A stretch of 64,000 bases of DNA. It comes from Phyllobacterium sophorae. GTDB taxonomy: Bacteria; Pseudomonadota; Alphaproteobacteria; Rhizobiales; Rhizobiaceae. Below the pieces are notes generated by a model. That model was not told the DNA's origin, searched no databases, and saw nothing but the letters and a program-made list of their open reading frames with translations. This document shows, piece by piece, positions 19,685 to 28,264 of the stretch (position 1 is its first letter; every line of letters starts with the position of its first letter). The DNA is taken from contig NZ_PGGM01000001.1 of assembly GCF_003010965.1 (NCBI RefSeq), forward strand, positions 496,001 through 560,000, read 5' to 3'. The translations under genes were made by a program, and so were the position numbers.

Positions 19685-21139
19685 ATGGCGACGAAAGTGA
19701 TCAAGGGCGGTACAATCATTGCCGCCGACCGCACCTATAAGGCGGATGTCCTGATCGGCGGCGAAACCATCGCCGCCATCGGTGCTGATCTTTCCGGCGA
19801 TGAGACTATAGACGCGACGGGATGCTATCTGATGCCGGGCGGCATAGATCCGCATACCCATCTTGAAATGCCTTTCATGGGCACGCATTCCTCCGACGAT
19901 TTTGATACGGGCACGGCTGCCGCCCTCGCGGGTGGCACAACCATGGTCGTCGATTTCGTTCTGCCGGGCGCCGATGGTCTGCTCGTTGCCCTGCAGGATT
20001 GGTTCCAGAAGGCGGGCAAGGCCCGCACCGACTATTCCTTCCACATGGCGATCACCAGCTGGAACAAGCAGGTTTTCGACGAAATGCCGAAAGTGGTCGA
20101 GCGCGGTATCAACACCTTCAAGCATTTCATGGCCTATAAGGGTGCGCTGATGGTGGATGATGACGAGATGTTCGCGTCGTTCATGCGCTGCGCCGAGATC
20201 GGCGCCATGCCGCTGGTGCATGCGGAAAATGGCGACGTGGTTGCGCATCTCCAGCAGAAACTGCTGGCTGAAGGCAATACTGGTCCGGAAGCCCATGGCT
20301 ATTCGCGCCCGCCGGAAGTCGAGGGTGAGGCGGCCAACCGTGCCATCATGATCGCCGATCAGGCCGGGGTGCCGCTCTACATCGTGCATGTCTCCTGTGA
20401 GCAGGCGCATGAAGCCATTCGCCGTGCCAGGGCAAAGGGCATGCGGGTCTATGGCGAGCCGCTGGTGCAGCACCTGACGCTCGATGAAAGCGAATACAAG
20501 AATGAGGACTGGGACTATGCGGCGCGCCGGGTGATGTCGCCACCTTTCCGCGACAAGATCCATCAGGATGGTCTGTGGGCTGGTCTTGCCTCGGGCAGCC
20601 TGCAGGTTGTCGCAACCGACCATTGCGCCTTTACCACGCAGCAAAAGCGCTTTGGCGTGGGCGATTTCACCAAGATCCCGAATGGCACGGGCGGGCTCGA
20701 AGACCGCATGCCCGTGCTGTGGACCAGGGGCGTGCGTACCGGGCGCCTGACGCCAAATGAATTTGTGGCTGTTACCTCCACCAATATTGCCCGCATTCTC
20801 AATATCTACCCGCGTAAGGGGGCGATCCTCCCGGGTTCCGATGCGGATATCGTCATCTGGGATCCGAACGCATCAAAGGTTATTTCGGCCAAGACCCAGA
20901 AATCCGCCATCGACTACAATGTCTTCGAGGGTATCGAAGTAACCGGCCTGCCGCGCATGACGCTGTCACGCGGCCAGATCGCCTTCAAGGATGGCGAGGT
21001 GCTGGCGCCAACGGGCAGCGGCCGCTTTGTCGAACGCGAAGCCAATGCCCCGGCAAATCGTGCACTTTCCACTTGGAAGGAATTGACGGCACCGCGTAGA
21101 GTGGAACGCGATCCGAAGAATATTCCGGCAGGCGTCTGA
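19685..21139 (+). CDS. hydA: Dihydropyrimidinase (D-hydantoinase)
   Basis: 484 residues, the normal length. The binuclear zinc site is visible: H57 and H59 in GGIDPHTHLEMPF, the carboxylated lysine K152 in FMAYKGAL, and later His residues in VHAENGD and YIVHVS. It opens the ring of dihydrouracil or dihydrothymine to the N-carbamoyl beta-amino acid, the second step of the pathway. Its stop overlaps the ATG of the ABC ATPase gene (ATGA-type overlap at 21139), indicating translational coupling of catabolism and uptake. Confidence 0.95.
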   Translation: MATKVIKGGTIIAADRTYKADVLIGGETIAAIGADLSGDETIDATGCYLMPGGIDPHTHLEMPFMGTHSSDDFDTGTAAALAGGTTMVVDFVLPGADGLLVALQDWFQKAGKARTDYSFHMAITSWNKQVFDEMPKVVERGINTFKHFMAYKGALMVDDDEMFASFMRCAEIGAMPLVHAENGDVVAHLQQKLLAEGNTGPEAHGYSRPPEVEGEAANRAIMIADQAGVPLYIVHVSCEQAHEAIRRARAKGMRVYGEPLVQHLTLDESEYKNEDWDYAARRVMSPPFRDKIHQDGLWAGLASGSLQVVATDHCAFTTQQKRFGVGDFTKIPNGTGGLEDRMPVLWTRGVRTGRLTPNEFVAVTSTNIARILNIYPRKGAILPGSDADIVIWDPNASKVISAKTQKSAIDYNVFEGIEVTGLPRMTLSRGQIAFKDGEVLAPTGSGRFVEREANAPANRALSTWKELTAPRRVERDPKNIPAGV

Positions 21140-21978
21140 TGACAGTCGTCGCGCTCCGACCCAAGGCGAAGACGATGGCAGATGCGGCGCCGAAAAATGT
21201 GATTGACGTCAAGGACCTGTCGCTGGTCTTCCAGACCAATGACGGACCCGTCAATGCTTTGTCCAACATCAATCTCGCCGTAAACGGCGGCGAGTTCGTC
21301 TCCTTCATCGGCCCGTCCGGCTGCGGCAAGACTACGCTGTTGCGAGTGATCGCCGATCTCGAACAGCCGACTTCGGGTACGATCTCCGTCAATGGCATGA
21401 CGCCATCCGAGGCGCGGCAGAAACGCGGCTATGGCTATGTGTTCCAGGCTGCGGCACTTTACCCGTGGCGCACGATCGGGGGCAATATATCGCTTCCGCT
21501 GGAAGTGATGGGTGTGCCCAAGGCGGAACGCAAGGAGCGCATTGCCAGGAACCTGGAGCTGGTCAATCTTTCCGGTTTCGAGAAGAAGTTTCCGTGGCAA
21601 CTTTCCGGGGGCATGCAGCAGCGCGCCTCCATCGCGCGCGCGCTTTCCTTCGATCCCGATTTGCTGCTGATGGACGAACCGTTTGGTGCGCTCGACGAAA
21701 TCGTTCGCGATCACCTCAATGAGGAACTGCTGAAGCTCTGGGCGAAGACGCAAAAGACGGTGATCTTTGTCACCCACTCCATCCCGGAGGCGGTTTTCCT
21801 TTCCACCAAGATCGTGGTCATGAGTCCTCGGCCCGGCCGGATCCACGAGATCATCGATTGCAACCTCGGTTCGGAACGCACCCTCGATATCCGCGAAACC
21901 CCGAAGTTTCTCGAAATCGCCCACCGGGTGCGCGATGGGCTGCGCCACGGTCATTCCTACGACGAGGCGCATCTATGA
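21139..21978 (+). CDS. ABC transporter ATP-binding protein, nitrate/taurine/pyrimidine type
   Basis: 279 residues. Walker A GPSGCGKTT, signature QLSGGMQQRASIARAL and Walker B LLLMDEPFGALDE are all intact. It is close to SsuB/TauB/ThiZ-type ATPases that serve NMT1-like binding proteins. It probably energises the importer formed by the two permeases (22453-24425) and the binding protein (24451-25437). Given its place in the pyrimidine locus, the substrate is probably a pyrimidine or hydantoin-like base. Confidence 0.92.
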   Translation: MTVVALRPKAKTMADAAPKNVIDVKDLSLVFQTNDGPVNALSNINLAVNGGEFVSFIGPSGCGKTTLLRVIADLEQPTSGTISVNGMTPSEARQKRGYGYVFQAAALYPWRTIGGNISLPLEVMGVPKAERKERIARNLELVNLSGFEKKFPWQLSGGMQQRASIARALSFDPDLLLMDEPFGALDEIVRDHLNEELLKLWAKTQKTVIFVTHSIPEAVFLSTKIVVMSPRPGRIHEIIDCNLGSERTLDIRETPKFLEIAHRVRDGLRHGHSYDEAHL

Positions 21979-21997
21979 CGCCGAAGCGGGGCGCAGA

Positions 21998-22456
21998 ATG
22001 ATTATCCGGGCCGCCAAATTGCGCGACATGCCCGAATGCGCGGAGATCGTCAATGCGTGGATCGACGCCACCAACTGGATGCCCCGCGTTCATCCTCGAG
22101 AAGAAGTGGTTGAGTTTTATCGGGACACCGTCTTTTCGCGGTTCCAGGTCTTCGTGGCCGAGAATGACAATCACATCGCCGGCATGATCGCCCTTGCTCC
22201 GGATAACACTGTCAGCGCTCTCTATGTGCATGACGACTACCGGCATAAGGGGGTCGGCAAGGCGTTGCTCGATCGTGCGAAGACGGAAGCCACCGGGCCG
22301 GTGCAGCTATGGACCTTCGTCGCCAACCGCGACGCGCGAGCATTTTATAAGCACGAGGGTTTTGCGGAAGTCAGGCGGACAGAAGGCGATAACGAAGAGA
22401 AATTGCCGGATATTCTTTATCGCTGGCAACCGGATAGTGCTGAGGCAAAGCCATGA
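21998..22456 (+). CDS. GNAT-family N-acetyltransferase
   Basis: 152 residues from ATG 21998. The acetyl-CoA site is seen as ALYVHDDYRHKGVGKALLDRAK (R/Q-x-x-G-x-G/A), followed by VANRDARAFYKHEGFAEV. It sits inside the ABC operon, between the ATPase and first permease genes, and its stop overlaps the permease ATG by 4 bases. The substrate is unknown; placement suggests a role linked to the imported compound or to an amino product. Confidence 0.85.
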   Translation: MIIRAAKLRDMPECAEIVNAWIDATNWMPRVHPREEVVEFYRDTVFSRFQVFVAENDNHIAGMIALAPDNTVSALYVHDDYRHKGVGKALLDRAKTEATGPVQLWTFVANRDARAFYKHEGFAEVRRTEGDNEEKLPDILYRWQPDSAEAKP

Positions 22457-23328
22457 ACTTCATTCGCAACAGTGTCATTCCGGTGGGCACCGTTCTCATT
22501 GCAATTCTCGCGCTCTGGTATGTCTTTGCTGTCATTCTCAACGCGCCTTTCGAGCGCGACCAGGCCGCACGCGCCAACACGACGATTTCGACTCGCCAAT
22601 TGATCGCGAACACCATGGCGCAGGAGCGCCCCGTCCTGCCCGCGCCGCACCAGGTGGCAGCGGAGATCCGCAAGACCGTATTCGATATCAGCCCGACGTC
22701 GAAACGCAGCCTTGTCTACCATGGCTGGGTGACGCTTTCCTCGACGCTGCTTGGCTTTGGTCTCGGAACGCTTCTGGGCATTTTGCTGGCGATCGCCATC
22801 GTTCATTCGCGCACGCTCGACAAGAGCCTGATGCCGTGGATCATCACCTCGCAAACCGTGCCGATCCTTGCCATCGCGCCGATGATCATCGTCGTGCTCA
22901 ACGCCGTGAACATCACCGGGCTTCTGCCCAAGGCAATGATCTCGACCTATCTGTCCTTCTTCCCTGTCGCTGTCGGCATGGTGAAGGGCCTGCGCTCGCC
23001 GGAGATCATGCACCTCGACCTGATGCGCACCTACAACGCCTCGAAGGCGCAGCTATTCTGGAAGTTGCGCTGGCCGGCATCCATGCCTTACCTCTTTACC
23101 TCCATGAAGATTGCCGTTGCCATCAGCCTCGTCGGCGCCATTGTCGGCGAATTGCCGACAGGCGCCGTGGCGGGCATTGGCGCGCGCCTGCTCGCCGGTT
23201 CCTATTATGGTCAGACAGTGCAGATATGGGCGGCGCTGATTGCGGCGGCCTTGATGGCGGCTGTTCTTGTCAGTTTGATCGGGCTCATTGCGAACATGGT
23301 CAACCGGCGTATGGGGGTGCGGCCATGA
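22453..23328 (+). CDS. ABC transporter permease 1, pyrimidine-locus importer
   Basis: 291 residues with an N-terminal transmembrane segment and a BPD_transp_1 domain. The EAA-like cytoplasmic loop reads LMRTYNASKAQLFWKLRWPA. It overlaps the GNAT gene before it and the second permease gene after it by 4 bases each, so the five genes 21139-25437 form one operon. Confidence 0.9.
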   Translation: MNFIRNSVIPVGTVLIAILALWYVFAVILNAPFERDQAARANTTISTRQLIANTMAQERPVLPAPHQVAAEIRKTVFDISPTSKRSLVYHGWVTLSSTLLGFGLGTLLGILLAIAIVHSRTLDKSLMPWIITSQTVPILAIAPMIIVVLNAVNITGLLPKAMISTYLSFFPVAVGMVKGLRSPEIMHLDLMRTYNASKAQLFWKLRWPASMPYLFTSMKIAVAISLVGAIVGELPTGAVAGIGARLLAGSYYGQTVQIWAALIAAALMAAVLVSLIGLIANMVNRRMGVRP

Positions 23329-24425
23329 AACGCTCACCCCTTGCCATCATCGCCTTCATCCTCGCGGCGGGTTCCCTGGTGCTGCCAACGGGGGCGGATG
23401 CTCCGGGGCTCTTCTTCTTTTCGGCGCCCGCCATACTCTTTGCTGCGGCGGCTGTCGCGTTGTTCGTGCCACCTTCAAATACGTCATTGGTCGCCCTGCT
23501 TGTGCTGGTTCACGTCGCGGCGTTCTGCCTGATAGGCCTGCTTGGCTCCTTTGAAATTACCGGTCCTGCGGCCGGTTACTGGTGCATGGTGGCGGCCGCG
23601 TGGCTCCTGGCCTGGCTCGGCGTGCAAAGGCTTGCTGCACTGAGACTGGCATCGCCCGACGCACAGCGTCTGGTCAATCTCGCCCTGCCCGTGCTGTTCG
23701 GGGCATGGCTTTTGATCCTGTGGGAAATCGTCGTGCGCGGCTTCGGCGTACCGGCAATCCTTCTGCCGCCGCCATCGATGATTGCATCGCGCATCGCGTC
23801 GTCGGTGCCGACGCTGTGGGCTGACTTCCAGCAGACCTTTTTGAAAGCGGCGATTGCCGGTTATGTCATCGGCTGCGGCTCGGGTTTTCTGGCGGCGATC
23901 ATCGTCGACCGTGTGCCCTTCCTGCGCAAGGGCCTGCTGCCGATCGGCAATCTCGTCGCGGCGCTTCCCGTCGTCGGCATCGCACCGATCATGGTCATGT
24001 GGTTCGGCTCCTACTGGGAATCGAAGGCCGCCGTGGTGGTCATCATGACGTTCTTCCCCATGCTGGTGAACACGGTGGCGGGACTCGCTGCATCGGGCGC
24101 GATGGAGCGCGATCTGATGCGCACCTACGGCTCGAGCTATGGCCAGACGCTGCTGAAACTGCGGCTGCCCGCGGCAATGCCGTTCATCTTCAATGCGCTG
24201 AAGATCAATTCTACGCTGGCACTGATCGGCGCCATCGTCGCCGAGTTCTTCGGGTCGCCCATCGTTGGCATGGGCTTTCGCATATCGGCCGAGGTTGGCC
24301 GCATGAATGTCGACATGGTCTGGGCTGAGATCTTTGTCGCAGCGCTCGCCGGTTCACTGTCCTACGGACTGATTACACTCATAGAAAGGGCTGTCACGTT
24401 CTGGCACCCATCCTATCGAACCTAA
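23325..24425 (+). CDS. ABC transporter permease 2, pyrimidine-locus importer
   Basis: 366 residues from ATG 23325. The first 130 residues add several hydrophobic segments before the BPD_transp_1 domain, whose EAA-like loop is LMRTYGSSYGQTLLKLRLPA. It is longer than permease 1, and together the two probably form a heterodimeric channel. The frame continues open far upstream through the other genes, but that part is a shadow. Confidence 0.9.
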   Translation: MKRSPLAIIAFILAAGSLVLPTGADAPGLFFFSAPAILFAAAAVALFVPPSNTSLVALLVLVHVAAFCLIGLLGSFEITGPAAGYWCMVAAAWLLAWLGVQRLAALRLASPDAQRLVNLALPVLFGAWLLILWEIVVRGFGVPAILLPPPSMIASRIASSVPTLWADFQQTFLKAAIAGYVIGCGSGFLAAIIVDRVPFLRKGLLPIGNLVAALPVVGIAPIMVMWFGSYWESKAAVVVIMTFFPMLVNTVAGLAASGAMERDLMRTYGSSYGQTLLKLRLPAAMPFIFNALKINSTLALIGAIVAEFFGSPIVGMGFRISAEVGRMNVDMVWAEIFVAALAGSLSYGLITLIERAVTFWHPSYRT

Positions 24426-24450
24426 CAACAAGAACAGAGGAGAACTAAAC

Positions 24451-25437
24451 ATGAAGAAAACGGTTGCACTCTCACTCGGCCTTGCCATGACCTTGATGGC
24501 AAGCTCGGCACTGGCAGCCGACAAGCTGACCTTGCAGCTCAAATGGGTCACGCAGGGCCAGTTTGCCGGCTATTACGTGGCCAAGGACAAGGGTTTCTAC
24601 GAGGAAGCCGGCCTCGATGTCGAGATCAAGCCAGGCGGTCCGGATGTGGCTCCGCCGCAGGTGATCGCCGGTGGCGGCGCGGATGTGGTGATCGACTGGA
24701 TGCCCTCAGCTCTGGCAACGCGCGAAAAAGGCCTGCCGCTGGTCAATATCGCCCAGCCCTTCAAGCGTTCCGGCATGATGCTGACCTGCCGCAAGGAAAC
24801 CGGCATCACCAAGCCGGAGGACTTCAAGGGCAAGACGCTCGGTGTATGGTTCGGCGGCAATGAATATCCGTTCCTGTCCTGGATGAACCATCTCGGTCTC
24901 AAGACCGATGGCGGGCCGCAGGGCGTGACCGTTCTCAAGCAGGGCTTCAACGTCGATCCATTGATCCAGAAGCAGGCCGACTGCATCTCGACCATGACCT
25001 ACAACGAATATTGGCAGGTAATCGATGCCGGGATTCCGGAGGACCAGCTGGTGACGTTCAAATATGAGGACGAGAAAGTCGCTACGCTGGAAGACGGGCT
25101 TTACGTACTGCAGAAGAGCCTGGATGATCCCAAGATGGTCGATAAGCTGGCGCGTTTCGTCAAGGCCTCGATGAAGGGCTGGGAATACACCCGTGCCAAT
25201 CCGGATGAGGCCGCAACGATCGTACTCGACAACGATGCGAGTGGTGCCCAGACCGAAAAACACCAGAAGCGGATGGTGGCGGAAATCAACAAGCTGACGG
25301 AAGGCTCCGATGGCGTGCTGGATGTGGCAGCTGCTGACCGCACCGTGGAAACGCTGCTCGGTGGCGGTTCCGATCCGGTCATCACCAAGAAGCCGGAAGG
25401 CGCCTGGACGACAAAGATCACCGACGCGGCGAAGTAG
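24451..25437 (+). CDS. ABC substrate-binding protein, NMT1/THI5-like
   Basis: 328 residues with a clear signal peptide (MKKTVALSLGLAMTLMASSALAA). The mature start (LTLQLKWVTQGQFAGYYVAK) is typical of binding proteins for pyrimidine-like compounds, including the hydroxymethylpyrimidine precursor and riboflavin importers. In this locus a pyrimidine base or dihydropyrimidine is the simplest substrate guess. It is the last gene of the operon; hairpins follow at once. Confidence 0.9.
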   Translation: MKKTVALSLGLAMTLMASSALAADKLTLQLKWVTQGQFAGYYVAKDKGFYEEAGLDVEIKPGGPDVAPPQVIAGGGADVVIDWMPSALATREKGLPLVNIAQPFKRSGMMLTCRKETGITKPEDFKGKTLGVWFGGNEYPFLSWMNHLGLKTDGGPQGVTVLKQGFNVDPLIQKQADCISTMTYNEYWQVIDAGIPEDQLVTFKYEDEKVATLEDGLYVLQKSLDDPKMVDKLARFVKASMKGWEYTRANPDEAATIVLDNDASGAQTEKHQKRMVAEINKLTEGSDGVLDVAAADRTVETLLGGGSDPVITKKPEGAWTTKITDAAK

Positions 25438-25441
25438 GGTC

Positions 25442-25572
25442 TTATCTCCCCCCTTGTGGGGAGATAATCCAAGAGAGGGATTTGCAGTCATTTCGAAATC
25501 CCTCTCTTGCGATTTCCAGCACTTAGCAAGGGCTAAGATGCTGAGATCGCTTTCTCTCCCACAAGGGAGAGA
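25442..25572. repeat. Four-hairpin intergenic mosaic, RIME-like
   Basis: Four inverted repeats follow one another between convergent genes. Arms: 25442-25451/25458-25467 (TTATCTCCCC, perfect 10 bp); 25471-25483/25496-25508 (AAGAGAGGGATTT, perfect 13 bp); 25517-25527/25532-25543 (imperfect); 25553-25560/25565-25572 (TCTCTCCC with ACAA loop). The layout and the motif CTCCCCCCTTGTGGGGAG resemble rhizobial intergenic mosaic elements (RIME) and Brucella repeats. It may also end transcription from both sides. Confidence 0.65.
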
Positions 25573-25590
25573 TAATGGCACGCTAGTTAC

Positions 25591-27444
25591 TCAGTTCCAC
25601 TCATCCGGGATTTGACGTACCGCACCCTTTGCGGCACTTGTCGCCATGGCGCCATAGGCGCGCAGCGCTGTGGTAATCTTGCGCTTACGCTTCTCGGACG
25701 GCTTCCATGCAGCCGCGCCCCTGGTTTCCATATGCGCGCGCCGGTCGGCCAGAACTGCATCTTCAACGGCAAGATGGATCTTGCGGTTGGGGATGTCGAT
25801 ATCAATGATATCGCCTTCCTCGACGAGGCCGATCAAGCCGCCTTCCGCCGCCTCCGGCGAAACGTGGCCGATGGACAAACCCGAAGATCCTCCCGAGAAC
25901 CGCCCGTCGGTGATCAGGGCGCAGGCTTTGCCCAGGCCCTTGGACTTCAGATAGCTGGTCGGATAGAGCATTTCCTGCATGCCGGGTCCGCCGCGCGGAC
26001 CTTCATAGCGGATCAGCACGATATCGCCTGGCTTGATGCCGCCATTGAGGATGCCGAGCACGGCGCTGTCCTGGCTTTCGAAAATGCGGGCAGGGCCGGA
26101 GAATTTCAGGATCGATTCGTCGACCCCTGCGGTTTTGACGATGCAGCCGTCTTCGGCGAGATTTCCATAAAGTACCGCCAGTCCGCCGTCCTTTGAATAG
26201 GCATGTTCCGCGTTGCGGATGACGCCCTTCTCACGGTCGAGATCGATATCGGCGAAGCGGCGTTCCTGGCTGAATGCGACCTGTGTCGGCACGCCGCCCG
26301 GTGCTGCCATGAAGAAATCATGCACGGACTTGTTCTTGGTGCGAACCACATCCCAGCGATCGAGCGCCGCACCCAGATTGGCCGCATGCACCGAATAGAC
26401 CGAGGTGTCGATCAGACCGGCACGGTCGAGTTCGCCGAGAATGCCCATGATACCGCCCGCATGGTGCACGTCTTCCATGTGCACATTGGCGACCGCAGGC
26501 GCCACTTTGCACAAGACAGGCACGCGGCGGGACAAGCGGTCGATATCGCTCATGGTGAAATCGACCTCGCCTTCATGGGCGGCGGCCAGCAGATGCAGGA
26601 CCGTATTCGTCGAGCCGCCCATGGCGATATCGAGTGTCATGGCGTTTTCAAAAGCTGCAAAGGATGCAATCGAGCGCGGCAGTACGGTCTCGTCGTCCTG
26701 CTCGTAGTAACGGCGGGCGAGATCCACCACCAGATGCCCGGCCTCGACGAAGAGACGGCGGCGATCCGCATGGGTTGCCAGTGTCGAGCCGTTGCCCGGC
26801 AGCGACAGGCCAAGGGCCTCGGTCAGGCAGTTCATCGAGTTCGCCGTGAACATGCCGGAACAGGAGCCGCAGGTCGGGCAGGCAGAGCGTTCGATCGCCT
26901 TGACTTCCTCGTCGGATATACGGTCGTCGGCAGCCGCGACCATGGCATCAACCAGATCGAGCTTCCTTTCCTTGTCTTCCCAGACAACCTTGCCGGCTTC
27001 CATCGGGCCACCGGAAACGAACACGACAGGGATGTTGAGGCGCAATGCCGCCATCAGCATGCCGGGGGTGATCTTGTCACAATTGGAAATGCATACCATT
27101 GCGTCCGCGCAATGCGCGTTGACCATGTACTCGACGCTGTCGGCGATGATCTCGCGGCTCGGCAGCGAATAGAGCATGCCGTCATGGCCCATGGCGATAC
27201 CATCATCAACGGCGATCGTGTTGAATTCCTTGGCCACACCGCCAGCGCTCTCGATTTCACGGGCGACGAGCTGGCCAAGATCCTTCAGATGCACGTGACC
27301 GGGCACGAACTGGGTGAACGAGTTGACCACCGCGATAATCGGCTTGCCGAAATCCTCGTCCTTCATGCCGGTCGCGCGCCAGAGCCCGCGGGCACCGGCC
27401 ATGTTTCGACCATGTGTGGTTGTGCGTGAACGATAGGGAGGCAT
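25591..27444 (-). CDS. ilvD: Dihydroxy-acid dehydratase
   Basis: 617 residues from ATG 27444, the E. coli IlvD length. Fe-S cluster cysteines lie in [14 protein letters not shown] and [19 protein letters not shown]; the [12 protein letters not shown] and [16 protein letters not shown] motifs are conserved. It dehydrates 2,3-dihydroxy-isovalerate and -methylvalerate in branched-chain amino acid synthesis. It is distinct from the IlvD/Edd sugar-acid dehydratase at 50340-52142. It appears monocistronic, convergent with the ABC operon. Confidence 0.96.
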   Translation of the reverse strand: MPPYRSRTTTHGRNMAGARGLWRATGMKDEDFGKPIIAVVNSFTQFVPGHVHLKDLGQLVAREIESAGGVAKEFNTIAVDDGIAMGHDGMLYSLPSREIIADSVEYMVNAHCADAMVCISNCDKITPGMLMAALRLNIPVVFVSGGPMEAGKVVWEDKERKLDLVDAMVAAADDRISDEEVKAIERSACPTCGSCSGMFTANSMNCLTEALGLSLPGNGSTLATHADRRRLFVEAGHLVVDLARRYYEQDDETVLPRSIASFAAFENAMTLDIAMGGSTNTVLHLLAAAHEGEVDFTMSDIDRLSRRVPVLCKVAPAVANVHMEDVHHAGGIMGILGELDRAGLIDTSVYSVHAANLGAALDRWDVVRTKNKSVHDFFMAAPGGVPTQVAFSQERRFADIDLDREKGVIRNAEHAYSKDGGLAVLYGNLAEDGCIVKTAGVDESILKFSGPARIFESQDSAVLGILNGGIKPGDIVLIRYEGPRGGPGMQEMLYPTSYLKSKGLGKACALITDGRFSGGSSGLSIGHVSPEAAEGGLIGLVEEGDIIDIDIPNRKIHLAVEDAVLADRRAHMETRGAAAWKPSEKRKRKITTALRAYGAMATSAAKGAVRQIPDEWN

Positions 27445-27619
27445 CTTGTGAAAATCCTGATGGTGAATTGCGAGTTGGACAGCATCTCTACAGAAAAACC
27501 GCTTCCATGGCAAAGAATGGAATTTTGTTACCCGGATGAGAGCTTTTCATTGCGATGATTACATAGGGGAGCTCATTGCCGCATGAAACGGGACGTAATG
27601 TCTCGGTTCTCGTGCGGAC

Positions 27620-27856
27620 CTAGAACGCTGTGAAGGTCATTGTCGTCAGCGAACGGGCAATGCCCTGGATGTCGAGCACATTGTCATTGATGAACTTGCC
27701 GATATCCTGATCCTCGGGAATGTAAATCTTCATCAGCAGATCGTAGTCGCCGCTGGTCGAATAGAGTTCCGAGACGATTTCGCGTTCGAAGAGCGCAGCC
27801 GCTACCTCATAGGTTTTGCCGGGGAAACATTGCAGCTGCAGGAAGACGGGTTTCAT
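27620..27856 (-). CDS. Stand-alone Lrp/AsnC ligand-binding-domain protein
   Basis: 78 residues from ATG 27856, with GGAG upstream. It matches only the C-terminal RAM/ligand-binding domain of Lrp/AsnC regulators: an alpha-beta fold with the GDYDLLMKIYI motif of the amino-acid pocket. No DNA-binding helix-turn-helix is present; an in-frame extension to 28156 runs antisense through the riboswitch and is not credible. Such proteins may sense amino acids or modify full Lrp proteins. It is divergent from dadA. Confidence 0.8.
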   Translation of the reverse strand: MKPVFLQLQCFPGKTYEVAAALFEREIVSELYSTSGDYDLLMKIYIPEDQDIGKFINDNVLDIQGIARSLTTMTFTAF

Positions 27857-27973
27857 GAATTTACTCCGGAAGGACAGGTTTTGTGCTTCGCCAACATAAT
27901 GGGTTGGCTCGAGCTTAGCCAGTTGTTCTCTTCTCGCAACTGCGATATAAGCGGCACCGTTCGCACAGGCTAT

Positions 27974-28203
27974 CTGGGAGAGACCGGTAAAACCGGCGCC
28001 GATGGAGCAACCGCCCCGGAAACTCTCAGGCAAAAGGACCAGACTAGCGTCGGACATCTGGAGAGAGGCGTGGCCAATTTGGTTTCGCCCACCGAAGGAG
28101 AAAGCCCTGACCGGTGATGCACCGGTTACGCTGCCAACGACATGGGTGACAAACACCCGGCGGGCGCGTGAGGGCCAAACTCTCAGGTTCCGTGACAGAT
28201 GGG
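27974..28203 (+). promoter_or_regulatory. Tandem glycine riboswitch upstream of dadA
   Basis: Aptamer 1 (about 27974-28045) has GGGAGAGACC, GCGCCGATGGAGCAA and AAACTCTCAGGCAAAAGGAC, the hallmark conserved blocks of the glycine aptamer. Aptamer 2 (about 28055-28200) repeats TGGAGAG, CACCGAAGGAGAAA and AAACTCTCAGG, with a long insertion of about 80 bases between the last two blocks. A hairpin at 28204-28230 (GTTTC...GAAAC with GCCGTT/AACGGC) may be the expression platform; no T-run follows, so control of translation is as likely as termination. Confidence 0.9.
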
Positions 28204-28264
28204 GTTTCGTGCCGTTTTGAACGGCGAAACTGAAACCATGTGTTGCTGAAGGACTTCGTCTGTC

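Noticed and set aside
22194..23324. Upstream extension of permease 2 through the GNAT and permease 1 genes
   Set aside because: This part is out of frame with real genes and not hydrophobic; the true start is ATG 23325 with a 4-base overlap.
27857..28156. N-terminal extension of the Lrp-like protein to about 178 residues
   Set aside because: It would run antisense through the glycine riboswitch and shows no helix-turn-helix; ATG 27856 has a ribosome site.
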